NCBI GenBank assembly: GCA_003971905.1
Contig: RSEE01000021.1
Span: 62,001-126,000, forward strand
Source: Moniliella sp. 'wahieum'
Lineage: Eukaryota > Basidiomycota > Moniliellomycetes > Moniliellales > Moniliellaceae
Direction: 5' to 3'
DNA length: 64,000 nucleotides
Positions 20,458-32,073 of the stretch are shown here, piece after piece (position 1 is the stretch's first letter; each line of letters opens with the position of its first letter). Under the pieces are notes generated by a model that saw only the letters and a list, made by a program, of their open reading frames with translations, searched no databases and was not told where the DNA came from. Made by a program: the position numbers and the translations under genes.

Positions 20458-23400
20458 TCACAGCCGGCGGCGCGACGGCGGCACAAAGGTGAACCGCGCC
20501 GACGGCGTCGGAGCCGGTGGTGCCGCAGTTGGCGGCGGCGCACTCAAGCGCTTCGGCCCTCGGTGCGCGCCGCGGCACGGCACTGGGTTGCTGCGCTCGC
20601 CCCGCCGGCTTCTTCTTTTTGCGCTTCGGCCCCGATGGGTTGGCCTCTGGGAAGGCGGCGAGGTAGGCCGAGTAGATCTGCACATCCTCGTCCAGCTGCC
20701 GCTGCTCTTACTCGGCGCCCACACACCCAGCTCCGCTTCGGAGCACACATCTGCCGCTGGATCGTCGTCCAGCAGCTTCCCCATCGACACCATCTTGCCC
20801 GTCTCCGCCCCATAGTCCTCCTCAAACTCCATCTCCTGTTCCGCCAATGGCGAGGAAGGGGAGAGAAGGGTGTCGCTCTCTCTGGTGCAGGCACGCGCGC
20901 ATTCTCCAAAAAGTTGTTGATCACCGTCACCCCTTCGGGCAGGGAAGCGGCAAGGACTCGTGTGCCTGCCTGGCGGCATCACGTGGGCCCTGTCCGTTGC
21001 TCATCGTCGCAGCCTGCTGGAGGATGAGAGAGGCACGCGAATCTTCGCTCCAATCCAGCAAGTTCTTCCACCCGTACAGTTGTCCCTGCTTTCCTTCCTC
21101 TGCCAGCCGGTAAATAGCCCGGTGGGCAGCACCAACCCTTCCGACTCGAGCACTTGTCCCGAATGCACCGTTTTGCTCATCTGGCGCTCGTATTGCCGTT
21201 CTTCAATCGTGCCCTGGGCGATCAGACGGTACACCTCGACCGGCCGAGTTTGCCCCGTTCGATGGGCCCGGTCCATGGCCTGGGCATCAATCGCAGGTTT
21301 CCAATCCGGGTCAAAGATCACCTTATTGGCTGAAGTCAAGTTGAGACCCACGCCTCCGGCCATTGTCGAGATAAGAAAGACAAAGATATCATTGTGGCCA
21401 TTGAACTGATCCACCAGCCCTTGACGCTCCTTGGCCTGCGTCGAGCCGTCGAGCAACAGCCATTTCCATCCGCGCAAACTTAACCACGACCCAATCATCT
21501 CCAAAACCTTAGGACGATGGGAAAAGATAAGCACCTTGTTGGGCCGTGGCGGGGGCAAGCCGGGGGGGGAGAAGATCTTACCCTCTCCCGCAGCTTGTGG
21601 TCCCGCCCAAGCCCACGCCGGCTCAGCGTGCCATTGCGTTAGCAGCGACTCGAGGATGGGCCACTTGCCGCAGTACCTTGATTGGGCCAGTTCATGTCCA
21701 CGCAGCTTGACCCGCTCTGCCAGTCGCCAGGGTAAATGGCCTGGATGTAGGCTTGCTGGCGCTCATGCCGCTCGGCATCGCGGCGCTGCTCGAGTTGCTT
21801 TTCCAAATTGGCCGCTTGGGCAGATGGCTCGTTTGCGATGCCGCAAGCTATCGGCTTCGATTGGGGATGTCTCCCCGCGCGGCTCGATGGGACAAAGGGG
21901 AAGGGAAGGACAAGGCCAAATGGTTCGCAATGTCAAGGAATGTAGTTTGGTACGCCATCGGATGCTTGGCCATTCCCAATCGACAAGTCTTGGCCTGCAT
22001 CAGCGACGGGTCCTCGCCCCCTTCCACCATGGCTTGGCGTACTTCCATAGCGGGAGGCAGACTGTCGTCGTCCTCATCCCAATCTTGTTCCATGATGGGC
22101 GTGAAGAACATGCGATCACAGCAATCTTTCCGCTTGAGATGCTCGATTTGCCCCAGCGCATTGCGCCTCGTGTTGCCACAGCTGCACAGTTCCTCTCCAT
22201 GAATGATGGCTGTAGCTCGGGCTCGGACCAGACCCGCATATACATCCGTCGTTGGTCCTGCGATAGGGGACAGAGCACAATCCTATCCCGTTTGGGTGGC
22301 AGCACTGGCCAACAACGTTTTCGTCCGTCGTAGGAACCTGGCATGGACAAACAGACGCTCACGCAACCGACGGGCGACCAATTGCGACACTGCTATCTGC
22401 AACGGCGAGGCGCGCGCCTCAGCACCTTGAAGCAGCACGTCACTCACCTCAATCTTCCAGGCCTTGAGACTGGTGAAACTGGCGGGATCAATCCAATGAA
22501 ACTGCTGCCACAGGTCGTCGTATCCGTTCAAAAATGGTTCCGGTCAGAGCAAAGCGAACGGGGCCTGAAGCTGGTGCAGCTTTGGCTAACGAAGTGGTGC
22601 TGGATTTCATCCGGTGCGCCTCGTCCAAGATCACCACCGACAGGGCACTTCGTTCAGACGGGCCACTGCATCGCGCACCAGCTCCAGGTTGAGTACCACA
22701 ACATCAATCCTCCTTTTGGAAGCGAGTTCGACGGCCTGGGCTACAGACTTCTTGTCCTTAACCACGACAACCTCGAGGTACCCCCAATGGTCATCTCATG
22801 CGCCCAGTTGTCCACCAACGTCGTGGGGGCAATCACAGTGCCAGGGCCAGTTTGGACAATATGGTTGAAGGCCTCGATGGTTGGGGCCGCCTCGAGGACC
22901 CGACGTCGCCGATGCTCATCGGTCCGTGCTCGGCCGGTACGATGCATGATGGCCAGCAAGAAGCCGATCACTTGTGCCGTTTTCCCTAGACCCATGTCAT
23001 CCGCCAAGATGGCGCCCTTGCCAGCCTTGTACGCCTCGTACAAATGTTTGATTCCCTGTCGCTGATGGGGGTAGAGGCGCTGATTGAGCGGCGCGGGAAT
23101 TGCCACGGGAGGGGTCACCCACATGTCCAACAGTTCCGGGGTGGGATGTGCGGTGGTTCCATCGGATTTGATGGGTAATGGAGGGCGCAGCTCGTCCTCT
23201 TTCTCGGGTTCCAAAGGCGGGAGGGGGAAAGGACCGAGATAGGAACCCAAATCTCTGTCTTTAACGAGGAACGGTTGATCTGTTCCAGATCACTGTCGGT
23301 CTCCTCGGCATCGGCCTCCCAGGAGAGGGCTTTGGGTTTTTTCACTGGACGCCTTCCCTCAGGGGAAGGTCATGTTTTCTTGTCCTCAGACGAGGGAGAA

Positions 23401-24365
23401 TGAACCGGTTCAGGTTGCGATGGACAAGGGCAAGGCTGCGAAGAGGGAAGTGAAGTGGCACTCGAGTGGAATTGGCCAGTGGTCAAGCCAGACGAGGGTG
23501 GAGGTCCACGAGCCCGATGGTCCACGGACGTGAACCAAGTCTGGATCACTTTTTTCCCGCTCTGGACCAGAATCTCATCCTCTCGAATCCGACTCATCCC
23601 ACATACCAGCTCCCTGGCTCTTGGTGCCGGTACTCCTTGGATGTGAAAGAGCAGGGGACAACGACCGCCGAGGCTCCGACGACAAACGCGGGTTGGAAGG
23701 GGGGTTAAACAAGTGCGGATGGGAGGCCAAATACTTCTGGGCGTTTAAGCGAAGCAAGGGATCATCCTCATCACTCTCTGATTCTTGACCCTCCACTGCA
23801 TCTTGACTCGGGATGGGCGCCAACGTCGGTGAGGAAGGTGGCAAAGAGGGCTTGGTGCTACTTTTGCTGCTTGGGTATGTGGATAGGGGAACAGCAGGTA
23901 TCAACTCAGGCTCGAATCATCGCTGGTAATCACCTCTTCGCTCTCGGTATTAGCATCTGAAGAGTTGCTCTGCTGCGACTGGTCATCTCGGGTATCGTCC
24001 GGGTCGTTGAGCACGGCCACTTCGCCCTCCGTCTGAGGCGCCGCGTCGAGGCAGATCTGCCGGGCGGCGTCCATGGTGCCACCAAAGCCGAGCTGGCGCA
24101 GGAGCGTGCGACGAGCAGCATTCGTTTCCTGTGTTGTTTCACGGACCGCCTTGGGACCCAGATGCTTCCAGCGGTACTTGAGGTGCGCGGCGGTGTGGGT
24201 GCGCTGGCTGCGCACCTGTGCTTCGTTGTGCTTGCGGCGCTCGACGACGGTGCGGTGCAGATTCTCACTGAGGAGGCGGGAAAAGCGCTCGGTGTCCTCA
24301 TCCTCAGCGCGCTGGCGCAGCTCCTCCTCTGTCAGGGGGGCTCGCCGCGCCTGCGAGGGCGGCAT
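20458..24365 (-). CDS. SNF2-family DNA translocase, ERCC6L2/Rad26-like
   Basis: ATP-dependent translocase expected in the nucleus, in a group linked to DNA repair. The ATG at 24365 starts MPPSQARRAPLTEEEL and a charged helical N-terminus (ERRKHNEAQVRSQR), then an acidic/Ser-rich linker. Helicase motifs are complete: LYPHQRQGIKHLY, I ADDMGLGKTAQVIGF (near 23000), Ia TVIAPTTLVDNWAHEM, II ILDEAHRMKSS (near 22630), III LTGTI, IV/V KVLIFSHR, LLDGSTQ and STMAGGVGLNLTSA, VI MDRAHRTGQTRPVEVYRLI (near 21240). DDMGLGKT in place of DEMGLGKT, LTGTI in place of LTGTP, and the YERQMSK tail after motif VI are typical of the ERCC6L2 subgroup. The C-terminus is Lys/Arg-rich (PKRKKKK in one frame); its end could be 20396 or 20458. 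Many frame shifts separate the blocks, while motif order and spacing are normal. It is divergent from COG4 with a 207-bp gap. Confidence 0.8.
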
Positions 24366-24572
24366 GGCGGGGAAAGAGGCAGCGGTGGTGGTGGTGTGGG
24401 TTATATGGTGGTGGTGGCGGTAGCCCTGGCCTGCTCGGTCATCTGGTTGATGGTTGATCAGGATCCGTCTACTTTTTACGGGACAGTTGGCGCGAATGTT
24501 CAATGTGGCAAGCCGAGCCGGAATGAACGTTTCACCTCGTCCGCCCCACCATAGAGTAGCGCCAGGCGGATT

Positions 24573-26976
24573 ATGGCTCCGCCCGCCGCCTTGGGCTGCA
24601 CTCGCAACGACCATCGGCGGCCCATGTCGGTCACCAGCGCCAGTGCCGCGGACGTGCGTGCGGCCCAGGCTGCGTCCAGGGCGCGCAGCGAAGCCATTCG
24701 CGCCGAGCTTGTTGCCCGCCTCGCCGCCGCCGACACCACGCTGGCTGCCGCGCACGAGCGGCTGGCAGCCCACCAGCCCACGGCGCTGGTCGTGCGCGAC
24801 GAGGCCGACGTTCTGGCTCAGCGGCTTGCCCGGACCGCCGAGACCGCGGAGCGGGTCAGCGCGCGCATCCGTGCCCTGGATGAGGAGCAGCGTCGCCTGA
24901 CTCTCGCGACCGAGTGGGCTCGCCAAGCGGCCGAACTCAAGGCTTCCTTGGTCGCGCTCAACGATGCGATCGATCAAGGCGACTGGGACGCGGCCGTGCT
25001 GCACGTTCAAGCCGCTATGGCCATCCCGGACCATGTGCTCAACTCCAAGTTTGCTGCGAGTGTGGTGCCGACGGCTACGCTTCCCGATGCTCCCCCCGCC
25101 ACCCTGTTGGCCTTGCGTGTGCGACTGAAGCACATCTTTGACGGGCCTACCGCTCCGCCACGTCCAGCAAGGATGTAGCGGCAGCAACCAAGTTCTTCAA
25201 GCTGTTTCCAGGTTGGGTGGAGAGATGAGGGCCTGGCTGTTTATGCCGAGTCAGCATGTGACTTGGTCCGTGCCATTGCGGTCGATCTGAATGATGGTCT
25301 AGCCGCTGCGGCTGCCGGGGCGCAAGCGTTTGTGTTTTCTAGCTTACTCACCCGGTTTGAGCATATGGCGCTCCTGGTCGATCGGCACGAGGTGTTGGTC
25401 AACAAGTACTATGGCGCTGGCTCATTTGGCAAGGGCGTGATGCCCCATCTGCAAGCCGAGTGCGATCGCCTGGGACGCGAATCGTGGATACCTGGTTGGA
25501 GACGCGCCATTCGGCTCGTCTGTTGGATCAATCAAATCCCTGTCTTCTTCTTCCATTCTGCAGCTGGCGCAGTCCCGCGCCCCCTCACCCATGCCTACCC
25601 TTCACGCCAGCACCCCCGCCCCGAGGCCGAAGACGACGCGGACACCCAACTACGACGGGACGCCGACCAATTCCTGGCCGAAGGCGCAGCGATGAGTGCA
25701 GCGTGGACGACGTACAAGGGGTTTCTGTACGATCGGCTAGGCACGGCCTTTGTTTCTGATGCTGATACTAATACGGCTCCTGATCCTGATACTGGTGCTG
25801 GTACTGTCCCCGCCCGGCCGGAAGCAGGATCCGGGCCGGAGATTGGTGTGTCCAAGCTGGGGCAGCAGCTGCGAAGCTTTTTGCGTGGCCCCTACCTTCA
25901 GCTTGAGGCGGTCCATCTCCGCCGCTCTCTTACGCGCGCGTGGAACTTGGCAGTGACCGACCCGCACGCTCGTCCTTTGACATCGTCCTTCCTCGACGAT
26001 AGCTTTTACATTCTGCGTGCTGCGCTCACGCGCTCGCTTTCCACTTCGGACGTTGCCACGGCGCGCTTGGCGTGCGATGCAGCGGGCCAGATGGTGCAGG
26101 ACGAGGTGCTATCGCGGATTCGAGGCAAGCTGGATGCGGTGGCCCGGGCGTCCATCCCCATGATGACGGTTGATGGTCCGCGGAAGGAGACGGCGACACG
26201 GGAGATGCGAACGGCGTTTGTGGTTTGGCTCAACGGCCTCCATACGGGGGTACTGTACACTGACGGATGCGCCACGACCTGTCGGACCCGGACTTTCTTG
26301 CCCAGTACTACGACCCGGAGCAGGACCCGGATCGGGAGGAAGGCGACAGGCAACCGAGGGGGCTCGGACGCAGGTGGAACAGGTGCGCAAGGCCCTGCAG
26401 TGCGCGCTGGAACCGCCCCATGGCCAACTGCGCGCCACGCTGTCGTCCGAGCTGGAGCGGCTGTTCAACACGCTCACGCGGCCGCGCGTGCGGACGCTGC
26501 TGACGGATGCGTACAAGGACGTGAGCTACGTGCTGGACGATGGGGGCTATGCGCTGGCGGAGGAAAAAGATGTGGTGCGTCGGCGGTTTGCGGCGGCGTG
26601 GGACCGGCTGTGGTCGGTGTTTAAAGATACGTTTGAGCCAGCCAACTTTGATGCATTCCATGGCCTGGCCATCGAGGCTCTGGTGCGGCCGTGGGAGAAG
26701 CTGGTGCTGTCGATGCGCTTCACGGGGCTGGGCGCGCTGCGGTTCGACCACGACCTGCGCGCGGTCAGCGCGCATGTCACCCACTCGGCCATGGGGCGCA
26801 CACGCGGCATGGGCGCGCGCGAGCAGTTTATCCGCCTGCAGCAGATGAGCTACCTCCTGACGCTCGACCCGGACGAGGACGAAGAGTCGGCGTACGAGAC
26901 GGCGGCGGCGTCCGGCATGAGCTGGCGGCTGTCGAGCTCAGAGGTGAGGCAGGTCCGCAGCCTGCGTCTTGCGTAG
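24573..26976 (+). CDS. COG4: Conserved oligomeric Golgi complex subunit 4
   Basis: Lobe A subunit of the COG tether, which acts in retrograde vesicle traffic at the Golgi. Evidence in order: an N-terminal coiled-coil (VRAAQAASRARSEAIRAEL, TAERVSARIRALDEEQRRL), the family block LKASLVALNDAIDQGDWDAA, FFKLFP, LLTRFEHMALLVDRHEVLVN then KYYGAGSFGKGVMPHLQAEC, SFLDDSFYILRAAL, and the C-terminal legs ERLFNTLTRPRVRTLL, FTGLGALRFDHDLRAV, RLQQMSYLLTLD and SWRLSSSEVRQV. These match the COG4 profile from end to end. At least four frame shifts are needed (about 25170, 25480-25660, 26260 and 26340). An ATG at 24624 is an alternative start. An AATAAA at 27049-27054 lies 73 nt after the TAG and could serve polyadenylation. 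Confidence 0.85.
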
Positions 26977-27366
26977 CGTCGCATCCGTCGCCGTCGTCGC
27001 CGTCCTCGGCCTGCGCATCGCCAAGTCGAGGAGGCGTGGAGGGGGCCAAATAAAGCATGGCCGTCATCGATCATCAGGCAGCAGCCCAGCAGCAGCCATT
27101 AACCATTGATTAATTAATGATTGCCACATCTCAGAGACAGACACACGACGATCACGGTGGGACGTAGCCGTCACCGGTCGCCCCGCCCGGAATTGGAGGC
27201 TCGGAGGGAGCAGGGCGGAATGGGTGTGGCGCGCGTGTGCGGAAGCACGGAAGGCAGCCGAAGGCCGCCACGCCAAAACCCAACGCATTGAATGTGGCGG
27301 CGGGGCAGCCGCTTGCTTGCCTGCTTGCTTGCTTGCTTCGCGTCGCGGCCCTCCCCACCACCAGCC
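26977..27366. other. Intergenic between COG4 and CCT2
   Basis: Contains AATAAA at 27049-27054, an ATCGATCATC and ATTAATTAATGATT stretch at 27064-27122, and a (GCTT)n-like run at 27311-27338 immediately upstream of the CCT2 ATG. No gene is supportable. Confidence 0.6.
27311..27338 (+). repeat. (GCTT)n microsatellite in the CCT2 leader
   Basis: Six to seven GCTT units with one CCTGC interruption, ending 28 nt before the CCT2 start codon. Confidence 0.85.
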
Positions 27367-28944
27367 ATGTCGGCCCCCATCTTTGCCGCCGAGGCCACCG
27401 AGGAGCGAGCTGAGAATGCGCGTCTGTCCAGCTTTGTTGGTGCCACGGCGCTGGGTGACCTGGTCAAGACGACCCTGGGCCCCAAGGGCATGAACAAGAT
27501 GCTGCAGTCCATCAGCTCCAACAACAACAACGACATTGTCGTCACCAATGACGGTGCCACCATCCTCCGTTCCATCCACATCGACAATGCCGCCGCCAAG
27601 ATCCTCGTCAACATCTCCAAGGTCCAGGACGACGAAGTGGGCGATGGCACGACGTCGGTGTGTGTGCTGGCTTCCGAACTGCTACGTGAGGCGGAACGTC
27701 TGGTGGAGCGCCGCATCCACCCGCAAACCATTGTTGATGGCTACCGTATCGCATCTAAGGCCGCCCTGGCCAGCCTGGACGCTCAAGCGCAGGACCATGC
27801 CAGTGACCAGGCTCTGTTCCGCCGGGACCTGCTCAACATTGCCCGCACAACGCTCAGCAGCAAGGTCCTGGCCGATGACCAGGATTACTTTGCCAAGTTG
27901 GCGGTTGAAGCGGTGCTGCGCCTCAAAGGCTCGACCAACTTGGAACACATCCAAATCATTAAAAAGGTCGGTGGCAAGCTCACCGACAGCTTCCTCTCCG
28001 ATGGGTTTATCCTGGATAAGAAGATGGCGCCTGGTGGACCCAAGGTGCTGCACGATGCCAACATTTTGATTGCCAACACCAGCATGGACACCGACAAGAT
28101 CAAGGTGTTTGGTGCCCGGGTGCGGGTGGAAGGTACGGCGAAGCTGGCCGAGCTGGAACGAGCGGAGAGGGACAAGATGCGCGCCAAGGTGGACCGGATC
28201 AAGGCGCACGGGATCAACTGTTTTGTCAATCGTCAACTCATCTACAACTACCCCGAGTCGCTTCTGTCGGAGGCGGGTGTGATGAGCATCGAACACGCCG
28301 ACTTTGAAGGCGTGGAGCGTCTGGCGCTCGTCACAGGAGGCGAGATTGCATCGACGTTTGACCGTCCTGACCTGGTCCGCCTGGGCCACTGCAAGACCAT
28401 TGAGGAGATTATGATTGGGGAGGACAAGCTGATTCGGTTTTCGGGTGTGGCTGCAGGCGAGGCGTGCACTGTGGTCTTGCGTGGCGCGACGACGCAGATG
28501 GTGGACGAGGCGGAACGGTCGCTGCACGACGCCCTCTCGGTTCTGTCCCAGACGGTGCAGGAGACGAGGATCGTATATGGCGGGGTGTGCCGAGATGGAA
28601 ATGTCGGGCGCGGTGGACGAAGCGGCGGTGCGGGTGGAGGGAAAGAAGGCATTGGCAGCGGAAGCGTTTGCGCGTGCGTTGCGCCAACTGCCAACCATCT
28701 TGGCGGACAATGCTGGGCTAGATCGGCGGACCTGGTGGCGCGGTTGCGTGCGGCCCATGCGGCGGGGACTCGACGGCAGGGCTGGACCTGGACCACGGAG
28801 TGGTGGCGAGCATGGTGGAGCGCGGGACGACGAGTCACACAAGCTCAAGCGTCTGGTCGTCAGCTCGCGTCCGAGGCAGCAGAGATGGTGTTGCGCGTGG
28901 ACGACATTCTCAAGGCGGCGCCCCGCCAGAGGGACGCGCACTAA
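27367..28944 (+). CDS. CCT2: T-complex chaperonin subunit beta
   Basis: Subunit of the cytosolic CCT/TRiC ring that folds actin, tubulin and other clients using [23 protein letters not shown] is the beta-type N-terminus. The ATP site is complete: [18 protein letters not shown] and the catalytic [10 protein letters not shown]. The apical segments [20 protein letters not shown] and NANT-type strand follow, then the beta-specific [12 protein letters not shown] and [20 protein letters not shown]. In the last 400 nt the frame changes at least three times, but the pieces spell the expected tail: [45 protein letters not shown] and [21 protein letters not shown]. No intron is apparent. The total of about 525 residues is normal. 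Confidence 0.95.
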   Translation: MSAPIFAAEATEERAENARLSSFVGATALGDLVKTTLGPKGMNKMLQSISSNNNNDIVVTNDGATILRSIHIDNAAAKILVNISKVQDDEVGDGTTSVCVLASELLREAERLVERRIHPQTIVDGYRIASKAALASLDAQAQDHASDQALFRRDLLNIARTTLSSKVLADDQDYFAKLAVEAVLRLKGSTNLEHIQIIKKVGGKLTDSFLSDGFILDKKMAPGGPKVLHDANILIANTSMDTDKIKVFGARVRVEGTAKLAELERAERDKMRAKVDRIKAHGINCFVNRQLIYNYPESLLSEAGVMSIEHADFEGVERLALVTGGEIASTFDRPDLVRLGHCKTIEEIMIGEDKLIRFSGVAAGEACTVVLRGATTQMVDEAERSLHDALSVLSQTVQETRIVYGGVCRDGNVGRGGRSGGAGGGKEGIGSGSVCACVAPTANHLGGQCWARSADLVARLRAAHAAGTRRQGWTWTTEWWRAWWSAGRRVTQAQASGRQLASEAAEMVLRVDDILKAAPRQRDAH

Positions 28945-29421
28945 GGAGCGGGTTGTGGCGAATGATGATGCTGTGGCGATGTAGCAGAGGGCTGGAAGGT
29001 GGGGTATGATGTATGAGGATGTAGCCTATGGGGTTCCCACGTTCCCATGTCAGCGCCAGCGCGAATCCAAACGACATGGCGGCTACAACGCGTCCACGCG
29101 TCTAAGGTCAAAGGCCAGCCAAAAGGCCGCGCTTCGGACGCACATCACGTGACGCAGCCGAAGACTCGCCCATGGTGTCTGGATGGGCGACGAGCGATCG
29201 GCAGCTGCGATGATCATCGATCATCCTTGCTGTCTGCGCTGCTGTGCCTGAGCGCTTAAAGCCGAAAGCTTAACCACACCTCAGACAGCATCGATCAGGT
29301 CGATCAGGTCCAATCTCAGCCACTCGTCGGAGCTGCGTCGTATCTTGCGCGCTCTTTGTCCACCATCTTCCTGTGCGCTGCTCCGCCCGCCTCCATCCCC
29401 CCCCCTCGCCGGCCGCGCTGC
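28945..29421. other. Intergenic between CCT2 and pantothenate kinase
   Basis: No gene. It holds a GATGATCATCGATCATCC microrepeat at about 29208-29226 and a CT-rich leader before the pantothenate kinase ATG. Confidence 0.55.
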
Positions 29422-31309
29422 ATGCCCCCCGCTCTGACGCGGCCCAGGCTCCGTCGGCCGCACCAGTGGATCTCTTTGTCGACACGCGCGACGCCCGCAT
29501 TGTTGAGGACGAGCCGGAGGATGTTGTGCATGACGCGCCCCACGACCGCCACTCCTGTCCGACCACAGCAAGACCGATGAGGCCCGGTCCCATCCGCCAC
29601 CTCTGTCTTCCGCTAGCCGCGATGGACGCGACATTTACCTGCCGTACCACGTTGAAAACGTCTCGCACATTGCCATTGACATTGGCGGCTCGCTGGCCAA
29701 AGGGTGTACTTTACCTCTTCCGCCCGCTCCGCTGCGTCCCATCCTATCCTCTCCCCGCCCGGATCCAGTACGCCCGCCAGCCACCGTTCCCTTCTGCCCT
29801 CGCCTTCGGGCAGCCGCCAGCCCAGTCCGCCACGGGGCTCCGTGCCATCCTGTGGCGTCGTGAGCCGCCGCACCCGAGGGGCGTGACGGCCCTGCCCGCT
29901 GAGACGCACCGGATCATGTGTCCTGCCCGCTGCTCACCCAAGCGACGTCGATGGACGTGCGGCTGTTGCGGCGGCGAAGTCTACCGCGCCGCTACCGGGC
30001 GGCCGGCTGAACTTTATCAAGTTTGAGACGGACAAGATGGACGAGTGTATTGGGTTTCTGGGCGAGCTGATTGAGCGTTCGGCGGAGGCGCATGGGATTT
30101 CAGGTCGAGGAGATGGGCATGGGCGTTCGCCTCATGGCCACGGGCGGGGCGCGCATAAGTTTGAGCGTCGGTTGCAAGATCGCTTGGGGGTCCAAGTGTG
30201 CAAGGCGGACGAGATGGCGTGCCTGATCACCGGGTTCAACTTTATTACACTCATCCCGAATGAAGTGTATTGGTACTCGGACCAACTCGTCTCGGCTCTC
30301 CATGCACCGCACCCTACCCCCTTCCTGGTAGGACGCCGGAACAAGGGCAAAACCAATACCAATACCAAGAACAAGAACAAGACCAAGACCCTCCCTCTGG
30401 CTCGCTCGAAACCAAGCCAGCGTCGGCACCCTCTGTCGGGGCGGAAGAAGAAGAAGGGTTACCAAGGCCGTCTGCCAACCCACCACTGTACAAGCCTGTG
30501 TTTGATGCCCATCCTTCGCCCAAGTTGCCCTGCTTGCTGGTGAACATTGGCTCGGGCGTGAGCCTGATCAAAGTCGACGACCATGGCCGATTTGAGCGCG
30601 TGTCGGGCACTTCGCTAGGTGGCGGTACGCTCTGGGGCCTTCTCAGTCTCCTTACCGATGCCAACGACTTTGATGAGATGCTAGCGCTGTCGGAAACGGG
30701 GGAGAACGCCAATGTGGACATGATGGTGGGTGATATTTATGGAACTGTGGGATACAATGCTTTTGGGCTCAAGTCGAGCACCATTGCCTCGTCGTTTGGC
30801 AACGTGTTTCGTAAGGACCCGATGGTTCGAACGCCTCGGCAGCCGACGGGTCGACGAGCAGGGCAGAACGCAGGCGAAGAAAGTTTGCCCAGCAGGACAT
30901 TTGCCGCTCACTGCTGTACGCCGTGTCCAACAACATTGGCCAGATTGCGTATGTCCCACCTCTGCCTCTGCATTCGCCTCTGCATCTGCTTGCTTCTAGT
31001 CCACATACTAACCCGAGGAACGATTCCTGAGCAGGTACATGAATGCAGAAAAATACCAGCTGGACCGGATCTACTTTAGCGGGTACTTTATTCCGCGGAC
31101 ACATGAGCACCATCTCGACCTTGTCGTACGCGATCCGCTTCTGGTCCAAGGGCACCAAACGTGCCCTCTTCCTCCGCCACGAGGGGTACTTGGGCGCGGT
31201 GGGCGCTTGGATCGCCAAGCAACCGCCACACTCACCGCCACCGCCACCGCACTCGCCCGCCTTCCAGCCTACTGATACCAACCTTACCCACCTCGCCCGG
31301 CCGAGTTGA
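29422..31309 (+). CDS. CAB1: Pantothenate kinase, eukaryotic (type II)
   Basis: Phosphorylates pantothenate in the first and usually rate-limiting step of CoA synthesis. From the ATG at 29422 the frame must shift in a C6 run (C7 expected) to reach RSDAAQAPSAAPVDLFVDTR. Next come IAIDIGGSLAK (ATP-phosphate loop), LNFIKFET, MDECIGFLGELI, the GGGAHKFERRL loop, MACLITGFNFITLIPNEVY, LVNIGSGVSLIKV, SGTSLGGGTLWGL, NVDMMVGDIYG and LKSSTIASSFGNV. An 86-nt intron (30949-31034) follows SNNIGQIA, and the last exon carries YMNAEKYQLDRIYFSGYF and LFLRHEGYLGAVGAWI. A Thr/Asn/Lys-rich low-complexity insert (about 30340-30470) interrupts the domain where fungal PanKs vary. At least four frame shifts are needed. 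The final 25 residues (PPHSPPPPPHSP) are low complexity. Confidence 0.9.
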
Positions 31310-31411
31310 GCCTGGCTGTTGCGCCCTGGTGCGCACGACGGTTTCCCTGCAGGCTGGGCCAAGCGCCGTGCGGGTGTCGGCGGTCTGAGACCACAGCGGG
31401 CCTACGTGAAC

Positions 31412-31494
31412 GGAAGGGGGGAAGGAGGAAGGGAGGGAGGAGGGAGGAAGGGAGGAGGGAGGAGGAGGGAAGGAAGGAGGAAGGAGAGGGGGGG
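31412..31494 (+). repeat. 83-nt uninterrupted purine tract, GGA/GGGA-rich
   Basis: Every base from 31412 to 31494 is A or G, mostly GGGA, GGA and GGAA units. Tracts like this can form triplex, G-quadruplex or R-loop structures. It sits in the convergent 3' space of two genes. Confidence 0.9.
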
Positions 31495-31894
31495 TACATG
31501 GACCCCAGGCGCTCGCTTCCTTGCTGAGGCGGCCTGAGACTCAGTTTGACCGATCCACGAGCGTCCGAGGGGAAGCATTATGATGCGCCCTGTTGCTATC
31601 AGACAACGGCGAGCAGCGAGGCGGGTGCGTGGTGACCTGCATAAGAGGTAGATGCCTGCTGCCGCCGTCGACGCGAACGAGACGGGGACAATGTTGGTCG
31701 TTGGATCGGGAGGGAGGCGTTTTGGTCCGTCTGGTGTACCGGCGCACCCAGCGTCGTCTACGGTCTAAGTCTACCTAGCCGAGCCAAGTCTAGCGCGGCT
31801 GTGCACTTGGTAGTTGGTCTCCGTGTCATGGTCCGCCCCTCGTCGTAGAACATGGCGTGGCTCAACATTTTTGATGCGGGGGAGTAGGGGGAGA

Positions 31895-31908
31895 GGGGGG
31901 GGGGGGGG
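31895..31908 (+). repeat. Poly-G run (14 nt)
   Basis: Fourteen consecutive G. The length is likely unreliable given the homopolymer errors elsewhere. Confidence 0.8.
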
Positions 31909-32073
31909 CGATATCGGGCAAGCAAGTGGGCAACGGTGGTGGGAAGTAGCGCTAGGTGGAGCATTCTGGTCGCCACAGGGCAACCACCGATAAGGAGGTG
32001 AAGGAACGAGGGGGGAGGAAGCGTGAGGTCTGAGAGCGAGGGACCATGGGAACGGGGGAGCGGGGGAGCAAGG

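Larger units (their letters stand above)
31310..32073. other. Intergenic with purine tract and G run
   Basis: Convergent gap between pantothenate kinase and the golgin-like gene. It holds an 83-nt pure purine tract (31412-31494) and a run of 14 G at 31895-31908. No gene is supportable. Confidence 0.6.

Noticed and set aside
20458-24365. Splitting the SNF2 region into two or more genes because of frame breaks
   Set aside because: Helicase motifs I to VI occur once each in the right order and spacing on one strand, so a single gene is more likely.
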